DNA of 64,000 nucleotides. Source: Saccharopolyspora indica. GTDB lineage: Bacteria; Actinomycetota; Actinomycetes; Mycobacteriales; Pseudonocardiaceae. The stretch is taken from positions 1 to 64,000 of the forward strand of contig NZ_JAQGLB010000019.1 of NCBI RefSeq assembly GCF_027853965.1. Reading direction: 5' to 3'. Shown in pieces: positions 35,027-43,971 of this stretch. Each line of letters begins with the position of its first letter. Position 1 is the first letter of the stretch. The notes under the pieces are model-generated. The model made no database searches and was not told where the DNA came from. It saw nothing but the letters and a program-made list of their open reading frames with translations. The translations under genes and the position numbers were made by a program.

Positions 35027-36460
35027 TCAGAACTGGTAGTAGAGGAAGGGGCTGAAGGAGCCGGTGGCGACGAGGAGGCCGGAGTAGCCCAGGCCCAGGG
35101 TCAGGACGCCGATGCGGAGGGCCTTGGCGCGGCGGGTGCGGACCGACTCCAGGAACGGGCCGGTGCCCGCGTTGGCCGGGAGGAAGACCACCACCAGCGC
35201 CAGCAGCAGGAACACCAGGCGCTGGTTGGTCACCGCCGCCGCCACGATGTCGGTCAGGCCCGCGAAGTCCGGCACCAGCATGTGCCCCAGCATGACGAAC
35301 GCGCTGGTCAGGTCCGGGGAGCGGAAGAAGACCCAGCCGATCACCACCAGCAGCATCGTCAGCGCGCGGCGGGCGATGCGGGCGCGGACGTCCGTCGGGG
35401 CGTGGGCCCAGCCGAACCTCCGCTCGACGACCAGCAGCAGGCCGTGGAACAGGCCCCACATCAGGTACGTCCAGGCCGCGCCGTGCCAGAAGCCGGTCAG
35501 CACGAAGATGATCGCCAGGTTGCGGTAGGTGCGGGCCGGGCCGCCCCGGTTGCCGCCGAGCGGGATGTAGACGTAGTCGCGGAACCAGCGCGACAGCGAC
35601 ATGTGCCAGCGGCGCCAGAACTCGGTGACCGTCACCGCCGAGTACGGCCGGGCGAAGTTCTCCGGAAGCCGGAACCCGAGCATCCGGCCCAGCCCGATGG
35701 CCATGTCCGAGTAGCCGGAGAAGTCGAAGTACAGCTGCATCGCGTAGCCGATCGCGCCGAGCCAGGCGATCGCGAACGTCATGTCCTCGTCGGGTGTCGC
35801 GAAGCAGGCGTCCACCATCGGCGCCAGCGTGTCGGCGATCACGACCTTCTTCGTCAGCCCCCACGCGAAGCGCGGGAACCCGGCCGCGATGTCGTCGAGC
35901 CGGTGCGTGCGCTCCTGCGGCAGCTGGTCGGCGATCTCCCGGTAGCGCACGATCGGACCCGCCACCAGCTGCGGGAACATCGCGATGTAGGTGATGAACG
36001 AGACCGGGTTGCGCAGCGCGGGCCGCTCGCCGCGGTAGATGTCCACCACGTAGGAGATGTGGTGGAACGTGTAGAAGGAGATGCCGATCGGCAGCGCCAG
36101 CTCCAGCACCGGGAAGTCGCCGCCGAACCAGCTGCCGAGCACCGCCAGCTGCTCGGTGGCGAACCCGGCGTACTTCCACACCGCCAGGATCGCGAGGTTG
36201 AACGACACGGTGCCGATCAGCACCCAGCGCCGCCGGTTCTGCTCGAAGCCCCACTCGACCGGTTCCAGCCGCAGCCCCGCGAAGTAGTTCACCACGATGC
36301 ACGCCAGCAGCAGCAGCGTGGTGCCGCCCGCACCGCTGGTGTAGAACAGCAGACTGGCCACCGCGACCACGGCGTTGCGCCCGGCGCGCGGCGCGATCAG
36401 CACTGCTGCCAGCACAGCGGGCAGGAAGTACCAGAGGAACAGGGGGCTTGCGAACGACAT
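35027..36460 (-). CDS. MBOAT-family O-acyltransferase (AlgI-like)
   Basis: This 477-residue multi-pass membrane protein belongs to the MBOAT family. Conserved elements include EFWRRWHMSLSRWFRDYVYIPLGG (about 285-310) and the catalytic His in GFWHGAAWTYLMWG (about 335-348). It would pass acetyl groups across the membrane to an AlgX/AlgJ-like partner for glycan O-acetylation; such a partner is encoded at 31564-32841. The ATG is preceded by a GAGG. The gene pair is split by the PP2C and TIR genes, which is unusual for this system. Confidence 0.9.
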   Translation of the reverse strand: MSFASPLFLWYFLPAVLAAVLIAPRAGRNAVVAVASLLFYTSGAGGTTLLLLACIVVNYFAGLRLEPVEWGFEQNRRRWVLIGTVSFNLAILAVWKYAGFATEQLAVLGSWFGGDFPVLELALPIGISFYTFHHISYVVDIYRGERPALRNPVSFITYIAMFPQLVAGPIVRYREIADQLPQERTHRLDDIAAGFPRFAWGLTKKVVIADTLAPMVDACFATPDEDMTFAIAWLGAIGYAMQLYFDFSGYSDMAIGLGRMLGFRLPENFARPYSAVTVTEFWRRWHMSLSRWFRDYVYIPLGGNRGGPARTYRNLAIIFVLTGFWHGAAWTYLMWGLFHGLLLVVERRFGWAHAPTDVRARIARRALTMLLVVIGWVFFRSPDLTSAFVMLGHMLVPDFAGLTDIVAAAVTNQRLVFLLLALVVVFLPANAGTGPFLESVRTRRAKALRIGVLTLGLGYSGLLVATGSFSPFLYYQF

Positions 36461-36660
36461 CGGGGCCTCGGGGTACGGGAGGCCCTCGCCTCCCCTGGGA
36501 GCACGTCAGGATTGCTGAACCGGACTCTAGCCGAGCCCGGAACGTCACCGTGCCGAAACGGAACGGGTCAAAACCTGGCATTGATCCGCTTTGTCCTGAC
36601 CAGGCGAAACGAGTTCGCGGGCACGGTCGCGAACCGGGGACAGCGGCCGCGCGGATCACC

Positions 36661-36666
36661 TAGCCT
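36661..36666 (+). promoter_or_regulatory. -10 element at leaderless spacing
   Basis: TAGCCT ends seven bases before the ATG at 36674, and no Shine-Dalgarno is present. The same hexamer occurs at the same place before radA. Confidence 0.4.
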
Positions 36667-36673
36667 GGGGCTC

Positions 36674-37489
36674 ATGAACGCTCCCCCGCCGGGCTGGTAC
36701 CCAGACCAGGCAGATCAGCGCTACGTCCGCTGGTGGGACGGCCGCCAGTGGACCCCGCACGTGCAGCCGGCGCGAGCACCGGCGCCGCAGGGCGACGGCT
36801 CCGAGCTGGAGCTCTCCGTGGGCGGCACCGGCGACGCCGCGTCCATCCAGCAGCAGGTGCAGCAGCGCGCCGCGGTGGGCGGCCCGGTCGCGGGCGGCGG
36901 GGGCACCCTGTTCAGCGAGCCGGTGCTGGTGATCAACCAGCAGGCGAAGCTGATCGAGGTGTCGAACCAGTACGCCATCTACGACCAGCACGGGCGGCAG
37001 CTCGGCTCGGTCGTGCAGACCGGCCAGAGCGGCGCGCAGAAGGCCCTGCGGGTGCTGACCAAGCTCGACTCGCTGATGACGGTGAAGCTGGAGATCCGGG
37101 ACGCCACCGGCCGCCCGGTGCTGCTGCTGACCCGCCCGGCCACCATGTGGAAGGGCAAGGTCCAGGTGCAGCGCCCGGACCAGTCACCGGTCGGCGAGAT
37201 CAAGCTGGCCAACGTCTGGGGCAAGCCCCGCTTCGACTTCGAGGTCGGCGGCCAGCGCATCGGCGGCATGCGGGCGGAGAACCTGCGCGCGTGGGACATC
37301 AAGGTCGTCGACCACGCGGACCAGCAGATCGGCCAGATCACCAAGACCTGGCAGGGCCTGGCGAAGGCGGCCTTCACCACGGCGGACAACTACGTCCTGC
37401 ACATCCACCGCCCCCTCCAAGACCCGCTCCTGAGCATGGTCCTGGCCTCGGCCCTCACCTTCGACACCATCGCCAGCCAGCAGCAGTAG
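36674..37489 (+). CDS. DUF2510 plus scramblase/LURP-one-related protein
   Basis: This 271-residue protein has an N-terminal DUF2510 module (PPPGWYPDQ...RYVRWWDGRQWT, residues 4-27), a Gly/Gln-rich linker, and a beta-rich domain (about 80-265) of the phospholipid-scramblase/LURP-one-related type, with VLVINQQAKLIEVSNQYAIYDQ and repeated strand patterns. No obvious membrane helix is present apart from the weakly hydrophobic end. The role in bacteria is unknown. It is apparently leaderless, with TAGCCT seven bases before the ATG. The 44-bp palindrome copy 6 follows it. Confidence 0.78.
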   Translation: MNAPPPGWYPDQADQRYVRWWDGRQWTPHVQPARAPAPQGDGSELELSVGGTGDAASIQQQVQQRAAVGGPVAGGGGTLFSEPVLVINQQAKLIEVSNQYAIYDQHGRQLGSVVQTGQSGAQKALRVLTKLDSLMTVKLEIRDATGRPVLLLTRPATMWKGKVQVQRPDQSPVGEIKLANVWGKPRFDFEVGGQRIGGMRAENLRAWDIKVVDHADQQIGQITKTWQGLAKAAFTTADNYVLHIHRPLQDPLLSMVLASALTFDTIASQQQ

Positions 37490-37551
37490 CCGCCCGTGTT
37501 CGGTGGTGGGGCCCGTGTTCGGTGGTGGGGAAGGTTTGGTTGTGGGTGGGG

Positions 37552-37595
37552 CCGTGAGTGTTTTGTGGGGCTATAGCACCACAAAACACTCACGG
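37552..37595. repeat. 44-bp dispersed palindrome, copy 6
   Basis: This is the most symmetric copy: CCGTGAGTGTTTTGTGGGG and CCACAAAACACTCACGG around CTATAG, with one mismatch in 22 pairs. It lies between the converging scramblase-like gene and rlmB. Confidence 0.9.
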
Positions 37596-37608
37596 CCCCG
37601 AGGACGAC

Positions 37609-38565
37609 TCAGCTGATTCGGCGGCGACGGGCCACCTCGGAGAGGACCACGCCGGCTGCCACGGAGGCGTTGAGGGACTCGACGCCCGCTGCCATCGGGA
37701 TCGAGACCGTCTGGTCGCAGGTCTCGCGGACCAGGCGGGACAGGCCCCGGCCCTCCGAGCCGACGACCACGACCAGCGGGCCGGTCGCGAGTTCCAGCTC
37801 GTCGGAGGTGACGTCGGCGTCCGCGTCGAGACCGATCACCATCAGGCCCTCGCTCTTGAGGTCCTTCAGCGTGCGGGTCAGGTTCACCGCCTTGGCCACC
37901 GGGAGCTGCGCCGCCGTGCCCGCGCTGGTCCGCCAGGCCACGGCCGTGATCCCGGCGCTGCGGCGCTGCGGGACGATCACGCCGTGCGCGCCGAAGGCCG
38001 CCGCCGAGCGGATCACCGCGCCGAGGTTGCGCGGGTCGGTGACGCCGTCGAGGGCCACGATCAGCGGCGGCAGGCCGGAGTCGTAGGCCGCCTGCAGCAC
38101 GTCCTCCGGGTGCGCGTACTTGAACGGCGGCACCTGGAGCGCGAGGCCCTGGTGCATCGCGTTGTTGGTCATCCGGTCCAGCTCGATGCGCGGCACGTCG
38201 ACCACCGAGATGCCGCGCGCCTTCGCCTCCCGGACCGCTTCGGTGACCCGGTCGTCGATGTCGATGCCCTGCGCGACGTAGAGCCCGCTGGCGGGCACGC
38301 CCGCGCGGATGCACTCCACCACCGGGTTGCGCCCGGCCACCAGCTCCGGCTGCGTCTCCGCCGCCGCCTGGCGCTTCGCGCGCTGCTGCTCGGCCTTCGA
38401 GCGCGCGTCCGCGCGCCGCTTCGCGGGGTGGCTGACGCGGTCCTCCGCCTTCGGCGTCGGGCCCTTGCCCTTCAGCCCCCTGCGCCGCTGGCCGCCGGAG
38501 CCGACGACCATGCCCTTCTTGTTGGTCTTGCGCATGCCGCCGCGGCGCTTGTCGTTGCCAGCCAC
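37609..38565 (-). CDS. rlmB: 23S rRNA 2'-O-methyltransferase RlmB (SpoU/TrmH family)
   Basis: This 318-residue protein has an Arg/Lys-rich N-terminal extension (1-75), a TrmH substrate-binding domain (about 76-150, [10 protein letters not shown]), and a SPOUT methyltransferase domain. The family motifs are [30 protein letters not shown] and [19 protein letters not shown]. It should methylate G2251 of 23S rRNA using AdoMet. It begins three bases after the cysS stop, the conserved actinobacterial cysS-rlmB pair. Confidence 0.93.
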   Translation of the reverse strand: MAGNDKRRGGMRKTNKKGMVVGSGGQRRRGLKGKGPTPKAEDRVSHPAKRRADARSKAEQQRAKRQAAAETQPELVAGRNPVVECIRAGVPASGLYVAQGIDIDDRVTEAVREAKARGISVVDVPRIELDRMTNNAMHQGLALQVPPFKYAHPEDVLQAAYDSGLPPLIVALDGVTDPRNLGAVIRSAAAFGAHGVIVPQRRSAGITAVAWRTSAGTAAQLPVAKAVNLTRTLKDLKSEGLMVIGLDADADVTSDELELATGPLVVVVGSEGRGLSRLVRETCDQTVSIPMAAGVESLNASVAAGVVLSEVARRRRIS

Positions 38566-38568
38566 GTG

Positions 38569-39963
38569 TTACCCGTCTTTCAATGTCCACATCGGACCGT
38601 CGGGGGTGTCCTCGACGGCAATCCCGCTGGCCAGCAGCCGGTCGCGCAGCAGATCGGCGGTGGCGAAGTCGCGCTCCGCGCGGGCCTGCTTGCGCTGCTC
38701 CAGCATGGCATCGACCAGGTCGCCGAGCGCGCGCTGCGCGGCGTCGTCCGCGCCCGAGTCCTCGGCCCACTGCTCGGACAGCGGGTCCAGCCCGAGCACG
38801 CCGGTCATCGCCCGCACGGACGCCGCCGCGCTGCGGGCCGACTCGTCGTCGCCCCGGTCCAGCGCCGCGTTGCCCTCGCGGACCACGTTGTGCACTGCCG
38901 CGATCGCCTGCGGCGTCGACAGGTCGTCGTCCATCGCCGCGGCGAACTCGGCGGTCACCTCGCCGGGCTCGACGGCACCGGCGCGCTGCCCGACCCGCCG
39001 CACGAACGACTCGATGCGGCGGTAGGTGGCCACCGCCTCGGACAGGCCCGCCTCGGAGAACTCGATGTTGGACCGGTAGTGCGGGGTGACCAGGTAGTAC
39101 CGCAGCTCGGCCGCGCGGGCCCGCTTGAGCACCTCCGGGATGGACAGCACGTTGCCGAGCGACTTCGACATCTTCTCGCCGCTCATCGTCACCCAGGCGT
39201 TGTGCATCCAGTACTGGGCGAACCCGTCGCCCGCCGCGTTGGCCTGCGCCAGCTCGTTCTCGTGGTGCGGGAAGATCAGGTCGAGCCCGCCGCCGTGGAT
39301 GTCGAACTCGCCGCCCAGGTAGTAGGTGGCCATCGCCGAGCACTCCAGGTGCCAGCCCGGCCGGCCGTTGCCCCACGGCGTCGGCCAGCTCGGCTCGCCC
39401 GGCTTGGCGCCCTTCCACAGCGTGAAGTCGCGCGGGTCCTGCTTGCCGCTGGCCAGCGTCTCGCCCTGCTGCACCTCGTCGAGGCGCTGCCCGGACAGCT
39501 TGCCGTAGTGGTCGGCGTAGGAGGCGACCGAGAAGTAGACGTCGCCGCCCGCCGCGTAGGCGTGGCCCTTGTCGATCAGGCGCTGGATGAGGTCGACCAT
39601 CTGCGTGACGTGGCCGGTCGCGCGGGGCAGCGCCGACGGCGGCAGGCAGCCGAGCTGGTCGTAGGCGCGCTCGAAAGCCCGCTCGTGCGTGGCAGCCCAC
39701 TCCCACCAGGGCCGGCCCGCCTCGGCGGCCTTGGTGAGGATCTTGTCCTCGATGTCGGTCACGTTGCGGACCAGGCGCGTCTCGTAGCCGTGGTGCTGCA
39801 ACCAGCGGCGGAGCACGTCGAAGTTCAGGACGCTGCGGACGTGGCCGACGTGCGGAAGGCCCTGCGGAGTGGCACCACAGACGTAGATCGACGCCACTCC
39901 GGCGCAGCGCGGGTGGAATTCGCGCGTCGTGCGGGTCGCGGTGTCATGCAGGTGCAGGCTCAC
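38569..39963 (-). CDS. cysS: Cysteinyl-tRNA synthetase CysS
   Basis: This 464-residue class I aminoacyl-tRNA synthetase charges tRNA-Cys. The HIGH signature reads HVGH at 38-41, KMSKSLGN lies near 265-272, and zinc ligands include Cys29 and the later C/H residues ([13 protein letters not shown]). It is close to full family length. The neighbour is rlmB (three bases downstream). In mycobacteria ispF directly precedes cysS. Here a HAD gene and a small ORF intervene. Confidence 0.96.
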   Translation of the reverse strand: MSLHLHDTATRTTREFHPRCAGVASIYVCGATPQGLPHVGHVRSVLNFDVLRRWLQHHGYETRLVRNVTDIEDKILTKAAEAGRPWWEWAATHERAFERAYDQLGCLPPSALPRATGHVTQMVDLIQRLIDKGHAYAAGGDVYFSVASYADHYGKLSGQRLDEVQQGETLASGKQDPRDFTLWKGAKPGEPSWPTPWGNGRPGWHLECSAMATYYLGGEFDIHGGGLDLIFPHHENELAQANAAGDGFAQYWMHNAWVTMSGEKMSKSLGNVLSIPEVLKRARAAELRYYLVTPHYRSNIEFSEAGLSEAVATYRRIESFVRRVGQRAGAVEPGEVTAEFAAAMDDDLSTPQAIAAVHNVVREGNAALDRGDDESARSAAASVRAMTGVLGLDPLSEQWAEDSGADDAAQRALGDLVDAMLEQRKQARAERDFATADLLRDRLLASGIAVEDTPDGPMWTLKDG

Positions 39964-40034
39964 ACCCCGATGGTACGGGGGCCGGTCCGCGCCGAATCAC
40001 GACAGGTGCGGTCACGTCAAGACCGCAGTGACGG

Positions 40035-40715
40035 TCAGCGCAGCAGGTCGCCCGCTGCGGTCAGCAGGGCGTCGCGGCGCTGCGCGGTGGGCGACGGCTC
40101 CACGATCGCCACCTGGCACCCCACCGCCGCGGCCCCGCCATCGGCCTCTTCGCTGTCGCCGACCATCAGGGCCTCCGACGGCTCCACGCCCAGCCGCTCG
40201 CAGGCGCGCAGGAAGATCTTCGGGTCCGGCTTGATGACGCCCTCGAGGTAGGACAGCAGGAACTCGTCCACGTACTGGGTGACACCGATCCGCTCGAAAG
40301 CGGGACGGATGTCGAAGGCGATGTTGCTGATCACGCCGACCTTCACGCCGGAGGTGTGCAGCCTGCGCAGCACCTCGGCCGCGTCCGGGTACTCGGTCCA
40401 GTAGTCGGGGTCGATCAGGCGCTCGTAGAGCCCGTCGGCCTCCCCGTCCTGGACCCCGGAGCTGCGCAGCACCTCGACGTAGACCTTGCGGTGCAGCTCG
40501 GGATCGAGGTCGCGGTTGTCCCAGGCGTGCTGGTACTCGGCGTCGAGCTGGACGATCTGCCCGGTCGGCGCGGTCATCCGCCGCATGATCTCGGCCTGGG
40601 CGGCCAGGTCGAACGGGGCGCCGTCGGCATCGGTGAGGTCGGCGTACCAGGACGGATCTTCCTCGAGGCGGAACAACGTGCCGGAGAAGTCGAAGAGCAC
40701 CGCGCGCAGAGTCAC
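40035..40715 (-). CDS. HAD-superfamily hydrolase
   Basis: This 226-residue HAD hydrolase has motif I LFDFSGTLF (nucleophile Asp near residue 8 with Ser in place of the usual second Asp-x-Asp acid), motif II ISN (about 126), motif III Lys in VIKPDPKIF (about 160-168) and motif IV GDSEEAD (about 186). The FSGT variant at motif I departs from the usual DxD: D-F-S replaces D-x-D, which may alter or weaken phosphatase chemistry. The GTG start (VTLRAVLFD) was chosen; it lacks a clear ribosome site. It intervenes between ispF and cysS. Confidence 0.82.
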   Translation of the reverse strand: MTLRAVLFDFSGTLFRLEEDPSWYADLTDADGAPFDLAAQAEIMRRMTAPTGQIVQLDAEYQHAWDNRDLDPELHRKVYVEVLRSSGVQDGEADGLYERLIDPDYWTEYPDAAEVLRRLHTSGVKVGVISNIAFDIRPAFERIGVTQYVDEFLLSYLEGVIKPDPKIFLRACERLGVEPSEALMVGDSEEADGGAAAVGCQVAIVEPSPTAQRRDALLTAAGDLLR

Positions 40716-40826
40716 GACGCCCAAGGTAGAGGTGCCGGAGCGACCCGGCACCGACATGCGGCCAAGCTCACCTGCGTTGAATTGCCGGATTTTCCCGCCG
40801 CGGACTCCCGTGAACGGCAACGCCCA

Positions 40827-41042
40827 TCACGCCGCCCGCCGGGAATCGCGGCAACGATCGACACCGCGCATCGGGACCACGATGCCCGCGACGGAGATCG
40901 CCGCGCTCGCCCACAACAGGACCACCGCCAGCGCCAGCCCGAGACCACCGCCTCCGGACCACAGCACGAACGACACTGGCCACACCACGATCGGCTGCGC
41001 CACGAGCAGCCGACGCATCCACCGGTTCCGCTCGATCACCAT
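40827..41042 (-). CDS. Small two-TM protein (71 residues)
   Basis: This is a 71-residue ORF with two hydrophobic helices (about 12-28 and 34-56) and basic ends (IERNRWMRR; RCRDSRRAA). I recognise no family. The ATG has no obvious Shine-Dalgarno, so the gene is plausible rather than certain. It sits in the insertion between ispF and the HAD gene, on the same strand. Confidence 0.45.
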   Translation of the reverse strand: MVIERNRWMRRLLVAQPIVVWPVSFVLWSGGGGLGLALAVVLLWASAAISVAGIVVPMRGVDRCRDSRRAA

Positions 41043-41176
41043 GATTCGAATATCGCGCGCGCCGCCCCCGACGTTCCAGAGCGCGGACCCTGAGTTTTCC
41101 CGGACTCCGCTGATCCGTCACGTCCGGGTACCGGCCCGTTACTCAGCGGTCCCTCGCCTCGGCCAGGTGGGTGGTG

Positions 41177-41198
41177 GTCAATTTCGTGCGAAATTGAC
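41177..41198. repeat. GTCAATTTCGTGCGAAATTGAC palindrome, single copy (middle shown in evidence)
   Basis: A 22-bp palindrome with arms GTCAATTTCG and CGAAATTGAC, broken only at the two central bases. It lies about 40 bases past the ispF stop. An identical copy is at 47252-47273, and the flanking GGGTG(A/G)TG also matches. Confidence 0.8.
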
Positions 41199-41237
41199 GC
41201 CGCCCCGGGTGCGCGAGGCGGAGTGCAGCGGCGCGGC

Positions 41238-41720
41238 TCAGGCGGTGGGGAAGACCAGGGCGGTGGCGACCGCGGCGATGCCTTCGCCGCGGCCGGTGAG
41301 GCCGAGGCCGTCGGAGGTGGTGCCGGAGACCGACACCGGCGCTCCGATCGCTTCCGAGAGCACCTGCTGGGCCTCTTCGCGGCGCTTGCCGATGCGCGGT
41401 GCGTTGCCGATCACCTGCACCGTCGCGTTGCCGATGCGGAAGCCGGCCGCTGCGACGCGATCGCGCACCTCGGCCAGGAAGTCCACGCCGTGCGCGCCCG
41501 CCCAGCGGTCGTCGTCGGTGCCGAACACCGCGCCGAGGTCGCCCAGCCCGGCCGCCGACAGCAGCGCGTCGCACAGCGCGTGCGAGGCGACGTCGCCGTC
41601 GGAGTGACCGGCGCAGCCGTCCACGCCCGGCCAGAGCAGGCCCGCGACCCAGCAGTCGCGGCCCGGTTCGACCGGGTGCACGTCGACGCCCTGGCCGACG
41701 CGGGGAAGCAGTTCGGTCAC
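41238..41720 (-). CDS. ispF: 2-C-methyl-D-erythritol 2,4-cyclodiphosphate synthase IspF
   Basis: This 160-residue enzyme of the MEP isoprenoid pathway forms the cyclodiphosphate from CDP-methylerythritol phosphate. Metal ligands are in GVDVHPV (Asp12/His14 region) and [17 protein letters not shown] (about 38-55). The [17 protein letters not shown] segment closes the active site. The GTG overlaps the ispD stop by four bases (GTGA), so the two enzymes are translationally coupled. Confidence 0.96.
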   Translation of the reverse strand: MTELLPRVGQGVDVHPVEPGRDCWVAGLLWPGVDGCAGHSDGDVASHALCDALLSAAGLGDLGAVFGTDDDRWAGAHGVDFLAEVRDRVAAAGFRIGNATVQVIGNAPRIGKRREEAQQVLSEAIGAPVSVSGTTSDGLGLTGRGEGIAAVATALVFPTA

Positions 41721-42412
41721 GCGAGCTCTCCAGTGGTCTGCGCGGCCAGCACCGACTCGGCGACGGCCAGGTCGAACGCGGTGGTGATCTTCAACGCGTC
41801 CGGGTGGCCCGCGACGGTGCGCACCTCGCCGCCGATCCGCTCCACCAGGCCGGCGTCGTCGGTGGCGATGTCACCGGCCGCCGCGTACGCCTCGCGCAGC
41901 ACGTCGATGGCGAAGCCCTGCGGGGTCTGGACCGCCCGGAGCTCGGCGCGGTCGACGGTCGCGACGACGTCGCCGGACTCGTCCACCCGCTTGATCGTGT
42001 CCGACACCGGCAGCACCGGGATCACCGCGGGCGCGCCCTGCTCGACCGCGCGCACGACGTCCCGGATCACCGAAGCCGGGGTGAAAGCACGTGCGGCGTC
42101 GTGCACCAGCACGACCCGCGCGTCCGGTGCGATCCGCTCGACGACGTCGAGCGCCAAGCGCACCGAATCAGTTCGCTCCGATCCCCCGGGCACCACGTGC
42201 GCGGCCGGGAGCTCGGCCAGTTCAGCGGCCACCAGCTCGACCTGGTCGGGCGGGGCCGCGACGACGACGTGCTGCACGCAGCCCGCGGCCAGCAGGCCGC
42301 GGACCGCGCGCAACAACAACGATTCACCGTTCACCGGAACCAGCGCCTTGGGCATCCCCATCCCCAAGCGCACCCCGCGACCTGCCGCGGGGACCAGCGC
42401 GACTACGCTCAC
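41717..42412 (-). CDS. ispD: 2-C-methyl-D-erythritol 4-phosphate cytidylyltransferase IspD
   Basis: This 231-residue nucleotidyltransferase makes CDP-methylerythritol from CTP and MEP. Motifs are [20 protein letters not shown] (about 8-27), [13 protein letters not shown] (about 76-88) and [10 protein letters not shown] (about 103-112), with TPQGF near 163. It lies 19 bases after the carD stop and is coupled to ispF, the standard actinobacterial carD-ispD-ispF order. The start is GTG. Confidence 0.96.
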   Translation of the reverse strand: MSVVALVPAAGRGVRLGMGMPKALVPVNGESLLLRAVRGLLAAGCVQHVVVAAPPDQVELVAAELAELPAAHVVPGGSERTDSVRLALDVVERIAPDARVVLVHDAARAFTPASVIRDVVRAVEQGAPAVIPVLPVSDTIKRVDESGDVVATVDRAELRAVQTPQGFAIDVLREAYAAAGDIATDDAGLVERIGGEVRTVAGHPDALKITTAFDLAVAESVLAAQTTGELA

Positions 42413-42431
42413 GCTCGCCCGTTCCCGATGA

Positions 42432-42920
42432 TCAAACCGCGGTGGCGAGGACTTCGTCCAGCAGGGTTTCCGCCTTGCCCTCGTCAGTGCCCTCGGCCAG
42501 CGCCAGTTCGCTCACCAGGATCTGACGGGCTTTCGCCAGCATCCGCTTCTCGCCTGCGGACAGGCCACGATCCTTCTCGCGTCGCCAGAGGTCGCGCACC
42601 ACTTCGGCCACCTTGTTCACATCGCCGGAGGCGAGCTTCTCCAGGTTGGCCTTGTACCGTCGAGACCAGTTCGTGGGCTCTTCGGTGTGCGGGGCCCGCA
42701 GCACGTCGAAAACCCGATCGAGACCCTCCTGGCCGACCACGTCCCGGACGCCGACGATCTCGGCGTTGTCCGCGGGAACGCGCACGGTCAGGTCGCCCTG
42801 CGCGACCTTGAGGACGAGGTACTGCTTCTCCTCGCCCTTGATCACACGAGTCTCGATTGCTTCGATGAGTGCGGCACCGTGATGCGGGTAGACGACGGTC
42901 TCTCCGACCTTGAAAACCAT
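42432..42920 (-). CDS. carD: CarD-family RNA polymerase-binding regulator
   Basis: This 162-residue protein has an N-terminal RNA polymerase interaction domain ([21 protein letters not shown]) and a helical C-terminal DNA-interaction region with a conserved Trp (NWSRRYK, about 83-89). CarD stabilises open promoter complexes, notably at rRNA promoters, and is essential in mycobacteria. It begins the carD-ispD-ispF unit. The ATG has AGGGG-like purines (GAAAGGGGCAGAGGACAC) just upstream. Confidence 0.95.
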   Translation of the reverse strand: MVFKVGETVVYPHHGAALIEAIETRVIKGEEKQYLVLKVAQGDLTVRVPADNAEIVGVRDVVGQEGLDRVFDVLRAPHTEEPTNWSRRYKANLEKLASGDVNKVAEVVRDLWRREKDRGLSAGEKRMLAKARQILVSELALAEGTDEGKAETLLDEVLATAV

Positions 42921-43208
42921 GTGTCCTCTGCCCCTTTCGCTATGCCCACTTTACCACGCCGGGCAACTCGCCCTCGAAGCCCCGTCGCCCGTATTCGCAG
43001 GTCAAGCCGTGGACCGGGGTTGACAAAGGGCACCCGAACGTGCAAGGCGCGACCTTTCGGCCCACTGAAATCGTCCACTGTGGACATCGATTTCGGCCGG
43101 ATCGGCGGGCGCTCGATGCGTAGCTCGGCAAGACCCTGGGGCACCCCCGCGCGGGCGGGGCATTAAGCTCCACCTGGTTGTCCGGCAATCAGGAAGGACG
43201 CTGCAACC

Positions 43209-43781
43209 GTGAGCCGCCCCCAGCACCACAAGGCCGTCCGCCTGCGGTTGATCCCGGCCGCACTCGGGATCGGCGCCATCGTTGCCCTCGCCGGGTGCAG
43301 TGCCGGTCAGGTGACCGAGACCGACACCCAGGTCGCCGCCGTGAACGGCGGGAACGGCGAGGTCCAGGAGATCGCCGTCCGCAACGCGATGTTCACCTTC
43401 CCGAGCACCGGCACGGTCTACCCGGCCGGATCCTCGGCGCCGCTGGAGGCCGTGCTGGCCAACGAGGGCGCCAACGACAAGCTCGTCGAGGTCACCAGCA
43501 GCTACACCACCGCGCCTGCCACCATCGGCGGCGTCACCGACCTGCCGAGCCGCACCGCCCTGCACGCCACCGGCGCCTCCGCCGAGCTGAAGGCGCAGGC
43601 CGAGGCCGTCGGCAACCGCCAGGTGCAGATCACGCTGAACGGGTTCAAGCAGGACATCACCCCCGGCGTGACCATCCCGGTGACCTTCGTCTTCGAGAAG
43701 GCCGGTCCGGTCACCGTCCAGGTGCCGATCGGCATCGACCACTCGCCGCGCCCCGAGGAGCACGGCGGCGGCGGTCACTGA
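43209..43781 (+). CDS. LpqE-like lipoprotein (DUF461/PCu(A)C-related)
   Basis: This 190-residue exported protein has a long signal peptide and lipobox LAGC (Cys30), a single beta-rich domain, and a His-containing tail (HSPRPEEHGGGGH) that could bind metal. Position between carD and radA corresponds to lpqE (Rv3584) in M. tuberculosis, which belongs to the copper-chaperone-like DUF461 group. The start is GTG with AGGA about 11 bases upstream. The 44-bp palindrome copy 7 follows the stop. Confidence 0.82.
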   Translation: MSRPQHHKAVRLRLIPAALGIGAIVALAGCSAGQVTETDTQVAAVNGGNGEVQEIAVRNAMFTFPSTGTVYPAGSSAPLEAVLANEGANDKLVEVTSSYTTAPATIGGVTDLPSRTALHATGASAELKAQAEAVGNRQVQITLNGFKQDITPGVTIPVTFVFEKAGPVTVQVPIGIDHSPRPEEHGGGGH

Positions 43782-43852
43782 CCTCCCAGCTTCCCGGATC
43801 GGGCCGTCCGCACCACGCGGGCGGCCCGATCTGCGTTTCCGCAGGTGGTTGC

Positions 43853-43896
43853 CCGTGAGTGGTTCGGGGGGCTATAGCACCACAAAACACTCACGG
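43853..43896. repeat. 44-bp dispersed palindrome, copy 7
   Basis: CCGTGAGTGGTTCGGGGGG and CCACAAAACACTCACGG surround CTATAG; the left arm has drifted. Outer arms GTTTCCGCAGGT (43835-43846) and ACCTGCGGGAAC (43903-43914) pair, giving an 80-bp symmetric unit. It lies between the lipoprotein gene and radA, which run in the same direction. Confidence 0.85.
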
Positions 43897-43959
43897 GTTC
43901 TGACCTGCGGGAACACGACCGAGGCGGACGTCGTGGGGCGGGGTGTCGTCGCGGGCGGA

Positions 43960-43965
43960 TAGCCT
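43960..43965 (+). promoter_or_regulatory. -10 element of an apparently leaderless radA
   Basis: TAGCCT ends six bases before the radA GTG, with no Shine-Dalgarno. A second, weaker candidate is a SigR-type pair, GGAAC (43910-43914) then GTG after 18 bases (43933-43935). Confidence 0.4.
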
Positions 43966-43971
43966 CGCCGG

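Noticed and set aside
43910-43935. SigR-type promoter (GGAAC-N18-GTG) before radA
   Set aside because: It overlaps the outer arm of a dispersed repeat and the -10 is GTG rather than GTT; kept only as a weak alternative to the leaderless TAGCCT.
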